This document shows positions 16,976 through 24,676 of a DNA stretch of 64,000 bases, in pieces (positions within the stretch are counted from its first letter, which is position 1; every line of letters starts with the position of its first letter). A program made the translations under genes and the position numbers. Where the stretch lies: assembly GCA_934635385.1 (NCBI GenBank), contig CAKTZI010000013.1, positions 1-64,000 on the forward strand, in the 5' to 3' direction. The DNA is from an uncultured Kiritimatiellota bacterium. GTDB taxonomy: Bacteria; Verrucomicrobiota; Kiritimatiellia; RFP12; UBA1067. Below the pieces are notes generated by a model that had not been told where the DNA came from, did no database searches, and saw only the letters and a list, made by a program, of their open reading frames with translations.

Positions 16976-18325
16976 TTACAATGTCACGCCGTCCTTGAAG
17001 ATCGCGATGCCCTGCGCGCCGTTCAGCTCGTTCTTCGCCTTCTCGCCGCTCGCGACCGCCAGCACCTTCTGCGCGAACGCCTCGACATCGGGATTCGACA
17101 TCGCGTTCCAGTCGATCCAGTTCGGCTTGTTCGCCGCGAGCGCGTCGTTCGTCGCGACCTTGAGCGTCGGAATGACGCAGCCGAATGGTGTGCCGCGTCC
17201 CGTCGTGAAGAGGATGAGGTGACAGCCCGCGGCCGCAAGCACCGTCGACGCCACAAGGTCGTTGCCGGGCCCCGTCAGGAGCGAGAGGCCGTGCCGCTTC
17301 ACGCTTTCGCCGTAGAGAAGCACGTCCTCGACCGGGGCCGAGCCGCCCTTCTGCACGCAGCCGAGCGACTTGTCCTCCAGCGTCGTGATGCCGCCCGCCT
17401 TGTTGCCGGGCGAGGGGTTCTCGTAGCAGACCTGGTGGTGGGAGGCGTAGTAGTCCTTGAAGTCGTTGATCATCTTCACGCACTTGTCGAAGACGTCGCG
17501 CGTGCGGCACCGTTTCATGAGCAGCGTCTCCGCGCCGAACATCTCCGGCACCTCGGTGAGGATCGTCGAGCCGCCGCGCGCCGCGAGCCAGTCGGAGAAG
17601 CGCCCGACGAGCGGATTCGCCGTGAGGCCCGAAAAGCCGTCCGACCCGCCGCACTTGAGCCCCACGACGAGTTCGGACGCCGGCACCTCGACGCGTTCCT
17701 TCGGACGCGCCGCCTCCAGCTCCTTCAGGAGCGCAAACCCCCTCTCGTACTCGTCGCCCGGATCCTGCGCGCGCAGGAAGCGGATGTTGAGCTTCGCATA
17801 GTCGCCCAGCCGCACCTTGAAGCTCTCCAGGGTGTTGTTCTCGCAGCCGAGCGCGACGACGAGGACGCCGCCCGCGTTCGGGTGATGGCAGAACTGCGCG
17901 AGCATGTTCGCCGTCCGCTCGTGGTCCTCGCCCATCTGCGAGCAGCCGTAGGGATGCGTCAGCGCGAGGCCGCCGCAGCTCGCGGCGAGGCGCTCGGCGA
18001 GGCGGTTCACGCAGCCGACGAGCGGGATGACCCAGAGGTCGTTGCGGATGCCGATGCGCCCGTCGGGATGGCGGTACGCGAGGATCGTCGGCGGCGGCAC
18101 GTGCGCGACGTCCGTGAACGACGGCTCGTAGCGGTACTCCAGCACCTCGCCGAGGTTCGTCTTCACGTTGTCGACGTGGACATGCTCGCCCTTCGCGATC
18201 GCGCGCGTCGCATGACCGATGGGCATGCCGTACTTGATGATGTTCTCGCCGACGGCGATGTCGCGCCGCGCGTACTTGTGCCCGTCTGCGCGGACCTCGA
18301 CGTTGTCTGACGGATGGATGACCAT
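16976..18325 (-). CDS. uxaA: Altronate dehydratase (UxaA family)
   Basis: Predicted to dehydrate D-altronate to 2-keto-3-deoxygluconate in galacturonate breakdown. The 449 aa comprise an N-terminal SAF domain (residues 1-60, VEVRADGHKYARRDIAVGE) and the UxaA/GarD core starting near residue 85 with GRIGIRNDLWVIP. HPYGCSQMG, VVALGCENN, KCGGSDGFSG and TGRGTPFG are family signatures with the conserved cysteines. It is slightly shorter than the roughly 495 aa of E. coli UxaA. A tagaturonate reductase gene lies 8.3 kb upstream in the same orientation, which supports a hexuronate role. It lies 22 bases after the PEGA gene. Confidence 0.85.
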   Translation of the reverse strand: MVIHPSDNVEVRADGHKYARRDIAVGENIIKYGMPIGHATRAIAKGEHVHVDNVKTNLGEVLEYRYEPSFTDVAHVPPPTILAYRHPDGRIGIRNDLWVIPLVGCVNRLAERLAASCGGLALTHPYGCSQMGEDHERTANMLAQFCHHPNAGGVLVVALGCENNTLESFKVRLGDYAKLNIRFLRAQDPGDEYERGFALLKELEAARPKERVEVPASELVVGLKCGGSDGFSGLTANPLVGRFSDWLAARGGSTILTEVPEMFGAETLLMKRCRTRDVFDKCVKMINDFKDYYASHHQVCYENPSPGNKAGGITTLEDKSLGCVQKGGSAPVEDVLLYGESVKRHGLSLLTGPGNDLVASTVLAAAGCHLILFTTGRGTPFGCVIPTLKVATNDALAANKPNWIDWNAMSNPDVEAFAQKVLAVASGEKAKNELNGAQGIAIFKDGVTL

Positions 18326-18347
18326 GAAGAAGACGCCTTGTTTCTGG

Positions 18348-19655
18348 CTAGGGATTCGTGATGAACGTCACCTTGCGGATCTCGGCGCGGGGGAAGGTCT
18401 GCGTGATGCCGAGCGAGACCTCGACGACGATCGCCTCCGGCGAGTTCGAGACGAGCACGCCCCGATACGTGCCGCGCGCCGTCACGATCTCGATGTCCGG
18501 CGTGAAGATCCGCCGCAGGCGGATGCGGTGCTGGCCCGTCTTCTGGTTCTGAACCGTCGGATGCCGCACCGCGTCCGCATAGCCGTCCTTCGTGATGACG
18601 AGGCGGTGTTCGCCCTCCAGCACGTTGTCGATGACGAACGGGTCGCTGAAGTCGGCGTTCGGGTCCTTCGCCTTCGAGACGCCGAGGACGCGCCCGTCGA
18701 GCGACAGCTGCGCGCCGACCGGCGACGTGCAGACCTCCAGCCGCCCCATGACGTTCGAGAGGCGGAACTCCTCGGCCGCCGACGCGCCGTTCGCGAGCGT
18801 CACCGTCCGCGTCAGCGTGCCGAAGCCGTCCAGCTCGGCGCGGACGACGTAGTCGCCCGGCTTGAGGCCCGCGAGCGAGACGGGCGCCTTGCCCTCGAAC
18901 CGCTCGTTCACGTAGATGCGCGCGCCCTCCGGGACGGACGCGAGATGCAGCGTGCCCGGCAGCCCCTTCAGCACGACCGGGAGCGTCTGCTCGTCGCCCG
19001 CGTTCACCGCAAGCTCGCGCACGGCGTCCTCGAAGCCGTCGAGGTGGAACTTCACGATCGCGCGCCCCTTCGGCACGCCCGTCACCTTCAGCGGCGCGCG
19101 TCCGCGCGGAATCCCGTTCACCGTGACCTCCGCGCCCGCCGGCTCGCTGATGACGTCGATCGTGCCGGACGCAAGCACGAGCCTCTCCTCGCGCACGAGC
19201 GGCCGGCGCCCCTCGAACTTGACGGAGATCACCTGGTCCTGGTAGCCCGCCTTGCGCAGGCGGACGCTGTGCACCTCGCGCGTGGAGAGGTGCGTGACGA
19301 GACGCGGCGTCTGCCCGACCGACACGCCGTCGATCTGGATGTCGCAGCCTTCCGGCTCGGTCTTCAGCAGCAGAAGCCCCTTCTGCTCCTTCAGCACCGT
19401 GTTCCGCTCGACGAACGGCCCTTCGCGCGTGTCGAAGAAGCGGTTCGACTCCTCGAAGCCCGCGCAGCGGAACTTCACGTGGTGCTTGCCGGGCGCCAGG
19501 TCGTAGAGCATGATCGGCGTCACGCCGCGATCCTTGCCGTCCACGATGACGGTCGCACCCGACGGGTTGGTCGTCAGGCTCACGCGGCACGGCGCCTGCG
19601 GATCCGCCGCAAAGGCAGACGCCGCCAGCAAAATCATTGCACAGAAAAACCTCAT
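18348..19655 (-). CDS. Secreted protein with multiple PEGA domains
   Basis: 435 aa with a signal peptide (MRFFCAMILLAASAFA). At least four PEGA repeats follow: VSLTTNPSGATVIVDGKDRG (about 24-43), LLKTEPEGCDIQIDGVSVG, VISEPAGAEVTVNGIPRG, LASVPEGARIYVNERFEG and a fifth, more diverged, copy VCTSPVGAQLSLDGRVLG. PEGA domains are small beta-sandwich modules found in bacterial surface proteins. The ATG at 19655 forms TGATG with the FHA gene stop; a GTG one codon earlier is also possible. AAAGGAGACAAG precedes it. Position after the TadC and FHA genes suggests it belongs to the same envelope-associated module. Confidence 0.85.
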   Translation of the reverse strand: MRFFCAMILLAASAFAADPQAPCRVSLTTNPSGATVIVDGKDRGVTPIMLYDLAPGKHHVKFRCAGFEESNRFFDTREGPFVERNTVLKEQKGLLLLKTEPEGCDIQIDGVSVGQTPRLVTHLSTREVHSVRLRKAGYQDQVISVKFEGRRPLVREERLVLASGTIDVISEPAGAEVTVNGIPRGRAPLKVTGVPKGRAIVKFHLDGFEDAVRELAVNAGDEQTLPVVLKGLPGTLHLASVPEGARIYVNERFEGKAPVSLAGLKPGDYVVRAELDGFGTLTRTVTLANGASAAEEFRLSNVMGRLEVCTSPVGAQLSLDGRVLGVSKAKDPNADFSDPFVIDNVLEGEHRLVITKDGYADAVRHPTVQNQKTGQHRIRLRRIFTPDIEIVTARGTYRGVLVSNSPEAIVVEVSLGITQTFPRAEIRKVTFITNP

Positions 19656-20962
19656 CACTTGTCTCCTTTCATGCGCTTCTCGACGTCAATGAGCTTGGCG
19701 GCCGCCGCGCGGTTGCGGTCGTCGCCGCGGTCCGGGATCAGCTCCAGCAGGACGGACAGCTCGCGCTGCGCCGTCTCCCACTGCCGCAGGTTGATCGCGC
19801 GGTCGGCGAGGAACCGCTGGTTCGCATACCTCTGCTCCAGCTCGGCCTTCGCCGCCTCCAGACCCTTGCGCGCGTCATCGGCGCAGGCGGGCTTCGGGTT
19901 GACCGTCTCCAGGTAGAACAACGCCTCCTCGTAGGCCTTCACCGCGCCGAAGAGGTTGCCGTGCTGCACGTCGCGGTCCTCCCACTTCGCACGGCCGAGC
20001 GCGACCGCCTCCTCCGCGAGGGCGACCAGCTTTTCGCGCGAATACTGCAGCGCCCACACGCCGAGCTGGTTCTTCGAGAACGTCTCCAGCTTCTCGCGCA
20101 CCGCGCGGAACGCCTCCGGCTCCTGCGTGTTGACGATGCGGATCGTCCGCACGCGCGTCGAATAGACGACCTTGAGCGTCCAGCTCTCCAGCGCGGGCGG
20201 ATCCGGCTCGACGCCCTCGTAGGCGCGGTCGATCTCGCGCAGCGCCTTGAAGGCGAGGATGTCGTTCAGCTCGGCCAGGGCCTTCTCGTCCAGCTTCTGG
20301 CTCTTCGTGACGTGCCGGCTCTCGGCGGGCACGTTATCGACGGCGACCTTCAGCACACCGTCCGGCGAGAGCGTCATCTCGTATCGGAAGATCTGGTTTT
20401 GGTTGGCCTCGACCTTCTCGTAATAGACTTCCTTCACGGTCGGGGCCTCGTCTTCCGGCACGGCCTGCACGTCCGCCGACGGCTCGCCCGGCGGCGCGAC
20501 CAGCAGCACGTAGATCGCCGCCGCGCCGACGAGGATCGCGATCGCCCAGAGGATGTTCGCGAGCGGCGAACGCCGCTTCGCGCGCGCGCCCGCCGCCGCC
20601 GCGACCGTCTTCTCGCCGAGGCCGAGATCGACCGTGCCCGCCGCCGGCGTCGGCGCGCCCTCGCCGACCACGCGCAGGGTCGTCGTGCCGACGACGATGA
20701 CGTCGCCGGCCTTCAGGTTCGCCGGCGCGTCGCCGAGCGGACGCCCGTTCAGGGTCGTGCCGTTCGCGCTCGCGAGATCCGTGAGGCGGATGCCGTCCTC
20801 GCCGACCGCCTCGAACAGGCAGTGGTTGCGCGAGAGCTCCTCGTCGGGGATGTGGATGTCGTTCGAGGACGAGCGCCCCAGGCGAAGGCCGCCCTGCGGG
20901 ACGGCGAACCTCTTTCCGGCCAGCGCACCGCTGGCGATTTCGATTTCGGGTCTTTCAGCCAT
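19655..20962 (-). CDS. FHA-domain membrane protein
   Basis: 435 aa. An N-terminal FHA domain (about residues 7-90) shows GLRLGRSSSNDIHIPDEELS with R, S and H in the phosphothreonine-binding loops, and LTDLASANGTTLNG. A Pro/Ala linker and one membrane helix (about 130-150, LANILWAIAILVGAAAIYVL) follow, then a helical periplasmic or cytoplasmic C-terminal part with coiled-coil character. FHA domains bind phosphothreonine, so a Ser/Thr kinase elsewhere is expected. The start overlaps the tadC stop by one base (TGATG) and the end overlaps the PEGA gene. Confidence 0.85.
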   Translation of the reverse strand: MAERPEIEIASGALAGKRFAVPQGGLRLGRSSSNDIHIPDEELSRNHCLFEAVGEDGIRLTDLASANGTTLNGRPLGDAPANLKAGDVIVVGTTTLRVVGEGAPTPAAGTVDLGLGEKTVAAAAGARAKRRSPLANILWAIAILVGAAAIYVLLVAPPGEPSADVQAVPEDEAPTVKEVYYEKVEANQNQIFRYEMTLSPDGVLKVAVDNVPAESRHVTKSQKLDEKALAELNDILAFKALREIDRAYEGVEPDPPALESWTLKVVYSTRVRTIRIVNTQEPEAFRAVREKLETFSKNQLGVWALQYSREKLVALAEEAVALGRAKWEDRDVQHGNLFGAVKAYEEALFYLETVNPKPACADDARKGLEAAKAELEQRYANQRFLADRAINLRQWETAQRELSVLLELIPDRGDDRNRAAAAKLIDVEKRMKGDK

Positions 20963-21762
20963 CAGAAGAATCCTTTCATGGCCTGGCTCAGGACGGGCCC
21001 GAGCAGGATGATGAACACGGCAGGAAAAATGCAGAGCATGAGCGGTCCGAGCATCTTCACGGGGGCCTCGGCCGCCAGCCTCTCGGCCCGGTCGAACCGC
21101 CGAGACCGGAGCTGCTCGGACTGGATGCGCAGGATCGCGCCGATCGAGACGCCCAGCTCGTCCGCCTGAATGAGCGCATAGGCGACGGACTTGAGGTCGC
21201 TCTGGCACACGCGCGCGGCCATGTTGCGCAACGCCTCCCTGCGCGACGAGCCGACCTGGATCTCCTTCGTCATCCGCAGCAGCTCCTCGTTGAGCGGATC
21301 GAGCCGCCGCGACTTGCAGTTGCGCTGCAGCGCGCTGATGAAGTCCATGCCCGCCTCGACCGAAAGCGTCAGCAGGTCGAGGACGAACGGCAGCGCCCGC
21401 TGGATCGAGAGGTGGCGGCGCTTGCGCGCGCCGTAGAGCCAGAAGTCGGGGACGATCCAGCCGAGCATCAGCTGCAGCGAGACGAACTCCTCGCCCGACA
21501 GGAGACCCTCGAAGCCCGCCTGCACGAGCAGGGCATCGGCGCGCGCGACCGACGCGGCGAAGAGCGGACGGCGCACGAGGCCGAAGAAGTTCGGCGCAAA
21601 CGGCAGGAGCGCGCGGAAGAGAAGCGGGATCGACCGCTCCTGCCGCCGCCCGTCCGCCAGCGTGACGTACGTGACCTCGCCGGCGACAGACGCCAAGTAC
21701 CAGGCGCATCCCGCCGCCGCGAGCGCCCACATCGCCGTTGTCGCTAGAGAGAGTAAGCTCAA
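20962..21762 (-). CDS. TadC-like type II/IV pilus inner-membrane protein (T2SSF domain)
   Basis: 266 aa with a T2SSF domain at about 120-245 (LPFVLDLLTLSVEAGMDF, LRNMAARVCQSDLKSV, ADELGVSIGAILR) between an N-terminal membrane helix and a C-terminal one (LGPLMLCIFPAVFIILLGPV). These are the marks of TadC/GspF platform proteins. The start is uncertain: a TTG at 21762 gives the longest frame, an ATG at 21732 starts just before the first helix. No TadA, TadB, pilin or secretin gene is nearby, so this copy is separated from a tad locus or serves a different export system together with the FHA and PEGA proteins. Confidence 0.8.
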   Translation of the reverse strand: MSLLSLATTAMWALAAAGCAWYLASVAGEVTYVTLADGRRQERSIPLLFRALLPFAPNFFGLVRRPLFAASVARADALLVQAGFEGLLSGEEFVSLQLMLGWIVPDFWLYGARKRRHLSIQRALPFVLDLLTLSVEAGMDFISALQRNCKSRRLDPLNEELLRMTKEIQVGSSRREALRNMAARVCQSDLKSVAYALIQADELGVSIGAILRIQSEQLRSRRFDRAERLAAEAPVKMLGPLMLCIFPAVFIILLGPVLSQAMKGFF

Positions 21763-21778
21763 GTCGTCGTTTCTCGCT

Positions 21779-22498
21779 TTATTTCCGCATCACAGGATCA
21801 GGGGAGAAATCCCTAAACAGGGGAAAGTCTACCACATTGTGCGGCGGCTTGTCAATGGACGCCGCCTGCGCGACGGGGCCGAAGCTGCGGCGGTGTTCGG
21901 GACACGGCCCCAGGCGCGCGAGCGCGGCGAGGTGCGCCGGCGTCGGGTAGCCCTTGTGCTGCGCGAACCCGTAGCCGGGGTAGGCGCGCTCCAGCCGCTC
22001 GCAGTCCGCGTCACGCGCCGTCTTCGCGAGAATCGACGCCGCCGCGATGAACAGCGATTGCGCATCGCCCTTGACGAGGCTCGTCGAACGCGGCAGCGCC
22101 GCGACGGGCAGGCCGTCCACGAGAATCGAGACCGACGCCGCCGCGAGACCGGCCGCGCCGAGCTGCGCGGCGACCTGATCGGCCGCGCGGCGCATCGCGA
22201 GGTGCGTCGCGCGCAGGATGTTGAGGCGGTCGATCTCCGCCGGACTCGCCGAGGCGACCGCCCACGTGCAGTCCGGCGTCGCCTTGATGACCGCCGCGAG
22301 CGCGTCGCGCCTCTTCGCGGAGAGCTTCTTCGAGTCGTTGATGGCCGACCAGGCGCCCGCGAGCAGTTCCGCCGCCCGCGCGAGCGGCACGGACACGGCG
22401 GCGGCGTAGACCCCTCCCGCGAGAGGCCCGCGCCCCGCCTCGTCGATCCCCATCACGGGATCGCCCGCCACCTGCTCGTGCTTGAGTGTAATGGACAT
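21779..22498 (-). CDS. rnhB: Ribonuclease HII
   Basis: Removes RNA from RNA-DNA hybrids, including single misincorporated ribonucleotides. 239 aa with GIDEAGRGPLAGG (D19, E20), INDSKKL, SLVKGDAQSLFIAAASILAK and GYGFAQHKGYPT, the complete family signature. It follows the DNA methyltransferase by 22 bases. Since that restriction-modification pair looks inserted, rnhB was probably next to htpG in an ancestor. Confidence 0.95.
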   Translation of the reverse strand: MSITLKHEQVAGDPVMGIDEAGRGPLAGGVYAAAVSVPLARAAELLAGAWSAINDSKKLSAKRRDALAAVIKATPDCTWAVASASPAEIDRLNILRATHLAMRRAADQVAAQLGAAGLAAASVSILVDGLPVAALPRSTSLVKGDAQSLFIAAASILAKTARDADCERLERAYPGYGFAQHKGYPTPAHLAALARLGPCPEHRRSFGPVAQAASIDKPPHNVVDFPLFRDFSPDPVMRK

Positions 22499-22520
22499 GA
22501 CAAGTCAATCGACCTTCTTC

Positions 22521-23735
22521 TCATCCGGCGTCCGTCAGAGAGGCCAGTTGTCTCTGACGCCGTGCGCGAAAGGCGCCGTTTCTCGCGTTGTCGCGCTTCG
22601 TGTAGCGAATGGACCGCTCGATGTCATCGGAGATGTCGATCGCTCTCTGCTGTGCGGCACGCTTCCAGCCGCCCTGCAGATAGGCGATCAGCGCCTTGCC
22701 AAGGACTTCGCCGAAAACGGTCGGAACGGCATTCCCGACCTGCTGATACTGGTTGGCAATCGAGCCCGCGAATTCCCATTCGGGCGGGAATCCCTGCAAG
22801 CCGGCGACTTCGCGCAACGTCAGGCGCCGCAACGTGCCGTCCGGCAGACGGATCCAGTCCTGACTCGACGATCCCGTCACCGTCCGGGCAGGCTTCGACT
22901 GGTCTGCGATGAACATCCCCTGCCGATAGCCCCAATGTCCGTTCGGACGCGTCGCCTCTGCAACGCCCGGACTCTTCAGGCCCTTTCCGTCAGGAATGCC
23001 AGAAAGAACTGCGCGCGCTTTTTCCGTCGGCAAGATCCAATGGGACTTGTCCATGTCTGCCGACGTCTTCAGATAGTCGCCAAGCGTCATCCACCGTGCA
23101 CGGCGCTCCTTCTCAAACAGGGAGTCAACTGGATGCTCCATGTGCGTCGGCAAGGGGATTTCGGGCGCGGCCGCAATCGAAGAGCCGAGAACGAAGCAGC
23201 GGACACGCCGCTGCGGCGATCCGTAATCCGCCGAATTGAGGAGACTTGCACGACAGCTGTAGCCAAGTTCGGCGAACATCTTGAGCAGTCCTTTCAGGAC
23301 CTCGCCCGGTTCATCTGAATTTCCCTTCGCCGTCACAAGGCCACGAACATTCTCAAAGAGAAAGACCTTTGGCCTGATTTCCTTGAGCAGCCGCAGATAC
23401 TCATAGACAAGCGTGCCGCGCTCGTCGAAAATCGAGTCCTGTTTCCCCGCGCTCGAAAACGCCTGACACGGCGGCCCGCCCACGAGGCAGTCAACAGTCT
23501 TTCGCCGTCCCAGCATGTCCTGTGCAGAGATTTTCCGAATGTCCCCCTGCATGACATTCGCATGCTGGAAATAGGTTCGATCCGTTCCGGGAATGGCTAT
23601 TCGCCGCTCCTTCATGTTGCGCACGGTCTCGCAATACGACGGATGTATCTCAAGCGTCGAAAGAACGTCAAAACCGGCCCGCTCAATGCCGATGTCAAGT
23701 CCTCCCGCCCCCGTGAAAATGCTGACCGCCGTCAT
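22521..23735 (-). CDS. DNA (cytosine-5) methyltransferase of a type II R-M system
   Basis: 404 aa. The motifs are in the order of a C5-cytosine methylase: I FTGAGGLDIG (residues 7-16), IV GGPPCQAFS with nucleophile C90, VI LFENVRGLV, VIII QRRVRCFVLG, then a target-recognition region and IX/X (LQGFPPEWEF, QVGNAVP). It protects host DNA from the nuclease encoded one base upstream (TGA-A-ATG spacing). The local base composition and codon choice are visibly less GC-rich than the flanking htpG and rnhB genes, which suggests acquisition by transfer. The target sequence cannot be read from the protein by eye. Confidence 0.93.
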   Translation of the reverse strand: MTAVSIFTGAGGLDIGIERAGFDVLSTLEIHPSYCETVRNMKERRIAIPGTDRTYFQHANVMQGDIRKISAQDMLGRRKTVDCLVGGPPCQAFSSAGKQDSIFDERGTLVYEYLRLLKEIRPKVFLFENVRGLVTAKGNSDEPGEVLKGLLKMFAELGYSCRASLLNSADYGSPQRRVRCFVLGSSIAAAPEIPLPTHMEHPVDSLFEKERRARWMTLGDYLKTSADMDKSHWILPTEKARAVLSGIPDGKGLKSPGVAEATRPNGHWGYRQGMFIADQSKPARTVTGSSSQDWIRLPDGTLRRLTLREVAGLQGFPPEWEFAGSIANQYQQVGNAVPTVFGEVLGKALIAYLQGGWKRAAQQRAIDISDDIERSIRYTKRDNARNGAFRARRQRQLASLTDAG

Positions 23736-23736
23736 T

Positions 23737-24666
23737 TCAATGCGTCCTCAGATAGCGCGTCAATGCCGCTATGTCATATTCCCAGAAGACGACACCCCCG
23801 GCATTGATCAGGGACTCGTACTCTTTCTGCGGCACAAATCCTGACAAGACGACAGCGCAGACGATGCTTTCGCCAAACCGCTCCTTCCAGTCGTCAAACT
23901 TCTCGCGGCATTCCTTGACACGCTTAAATGCATCAATGCGAACGCCGATTGCCTTGGCTTCGATCAAGAGCAGTTTTCCGCTTCCCTTCAGGCGAACGGC
24001 CAGATCGGCCTTTTGGACATTTCGACCCCGGACACGGCATTCGCGGCTATACTGCCCGACAAGCAAATCGTCGATTGACGTGACGATTCGCCGCGTCTGC
24101 ACCGAAACGTAACCCGCCTTGACAATGCCCTCTACGGCCGTCGTCTCCTGGAGTTCCTTCCGCCAGTTCCGGAATGCCGTTGCCGAATTCTGGTTGGCTA
24201 TCAGCGAACACGTCCAGCGCTTCGCGTAACTTTCAGCGAGCGAAAGCTCATGGCCCTGCAAAGTCTCCTGAAGCCACAGAAACCGCTGCGAATCCAAGTA
24301 GCGGTTGACCATGCGGCAGATTTCGGGCGCAACGGCCGACAGCGTCTTCCCCTGCCGCCCTCGATCGACAATGTTTTCCTCGAAGTCAGCCGTCGAAGCA
24401 AGCCCCACCAGCTGTCCGAGTTTCATCTGGCTCAGGACCGGGAGCATGCAATAGCGAAGAACCTTGATGATTCGGCTGTCTTCGAGAAGCATGCGTGGGG
24501 TCACTTGGTCGCGAAACCCGTTCGTCTTCCGAAAGGCGATGTCATACAGCGAATCACATCGCGTCTCCGAATCCGAATAGAGCTTTTTCGACATCTCGAA
24601 AAAGATGTTCGTCTCGAAGCGTTCTGACTTTCTCAGCACGTCGGCGATGCGATCCGCTTTCTTCAT
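23737..24666 (-). CDS. Type II restriction endonuclease, XamI-like
   Basis: 309 aa. The C-terminal half has a PD-(D/E)xK nuclease core: KADLAVRL with D221, then LLLIEAKA with E236 and K238. The following helix (DAFKRVKECREKFDDWKERF), AVVLSGF and the terminal GGVVFWEYDIAAL match what I remember of the XamI family, whose founding member cuts GTCGAC. The family call is therefore moderate and the specificity only a guess; GTCGAC does occur in this window (for example at 86-91), which requires protection if the guess is right. Its ATG is 10 bases after htpG, and the methylase starts one base after its stop. AT-richer than its neighbours. Confidence 0.75.
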   Translation of the reverse strand: MKKADRIADVLRKSERFETNIFFEMSKKLYSDSETRCDSLYDIAFRKTNGFRDQVTPRMLLEDSRIIKVLRYCMLPVLSQMKLGQLVGLASTADFEENIVDRGRQGKTLSAVAPEICRMVNRYLDSQRFLWLQETLQGHELSLAESYAKRWTCSLIANQNSATAFRNWRKELQETTAVEGIVKAGYVSVQTRRIVTSIDDLLVGQYSRECRVRGRNVQKADLAVRLKGSGKLLLIEAKAIGVRIDAFKRVKECREKFDDWKERFGESIVCAVVLSGFVPQKEYESLINAGGVVFWEYDIAALTRYLRTH

Positions 24667-24676
24667 GACGACACGC

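Noticed and set aside
22521..24666. Larger phage or integrative element around the restriction-modification pair
   Set aside because: No integrase, attachment repeat or phage gene was seen; only the two genes differ from their surroundings.
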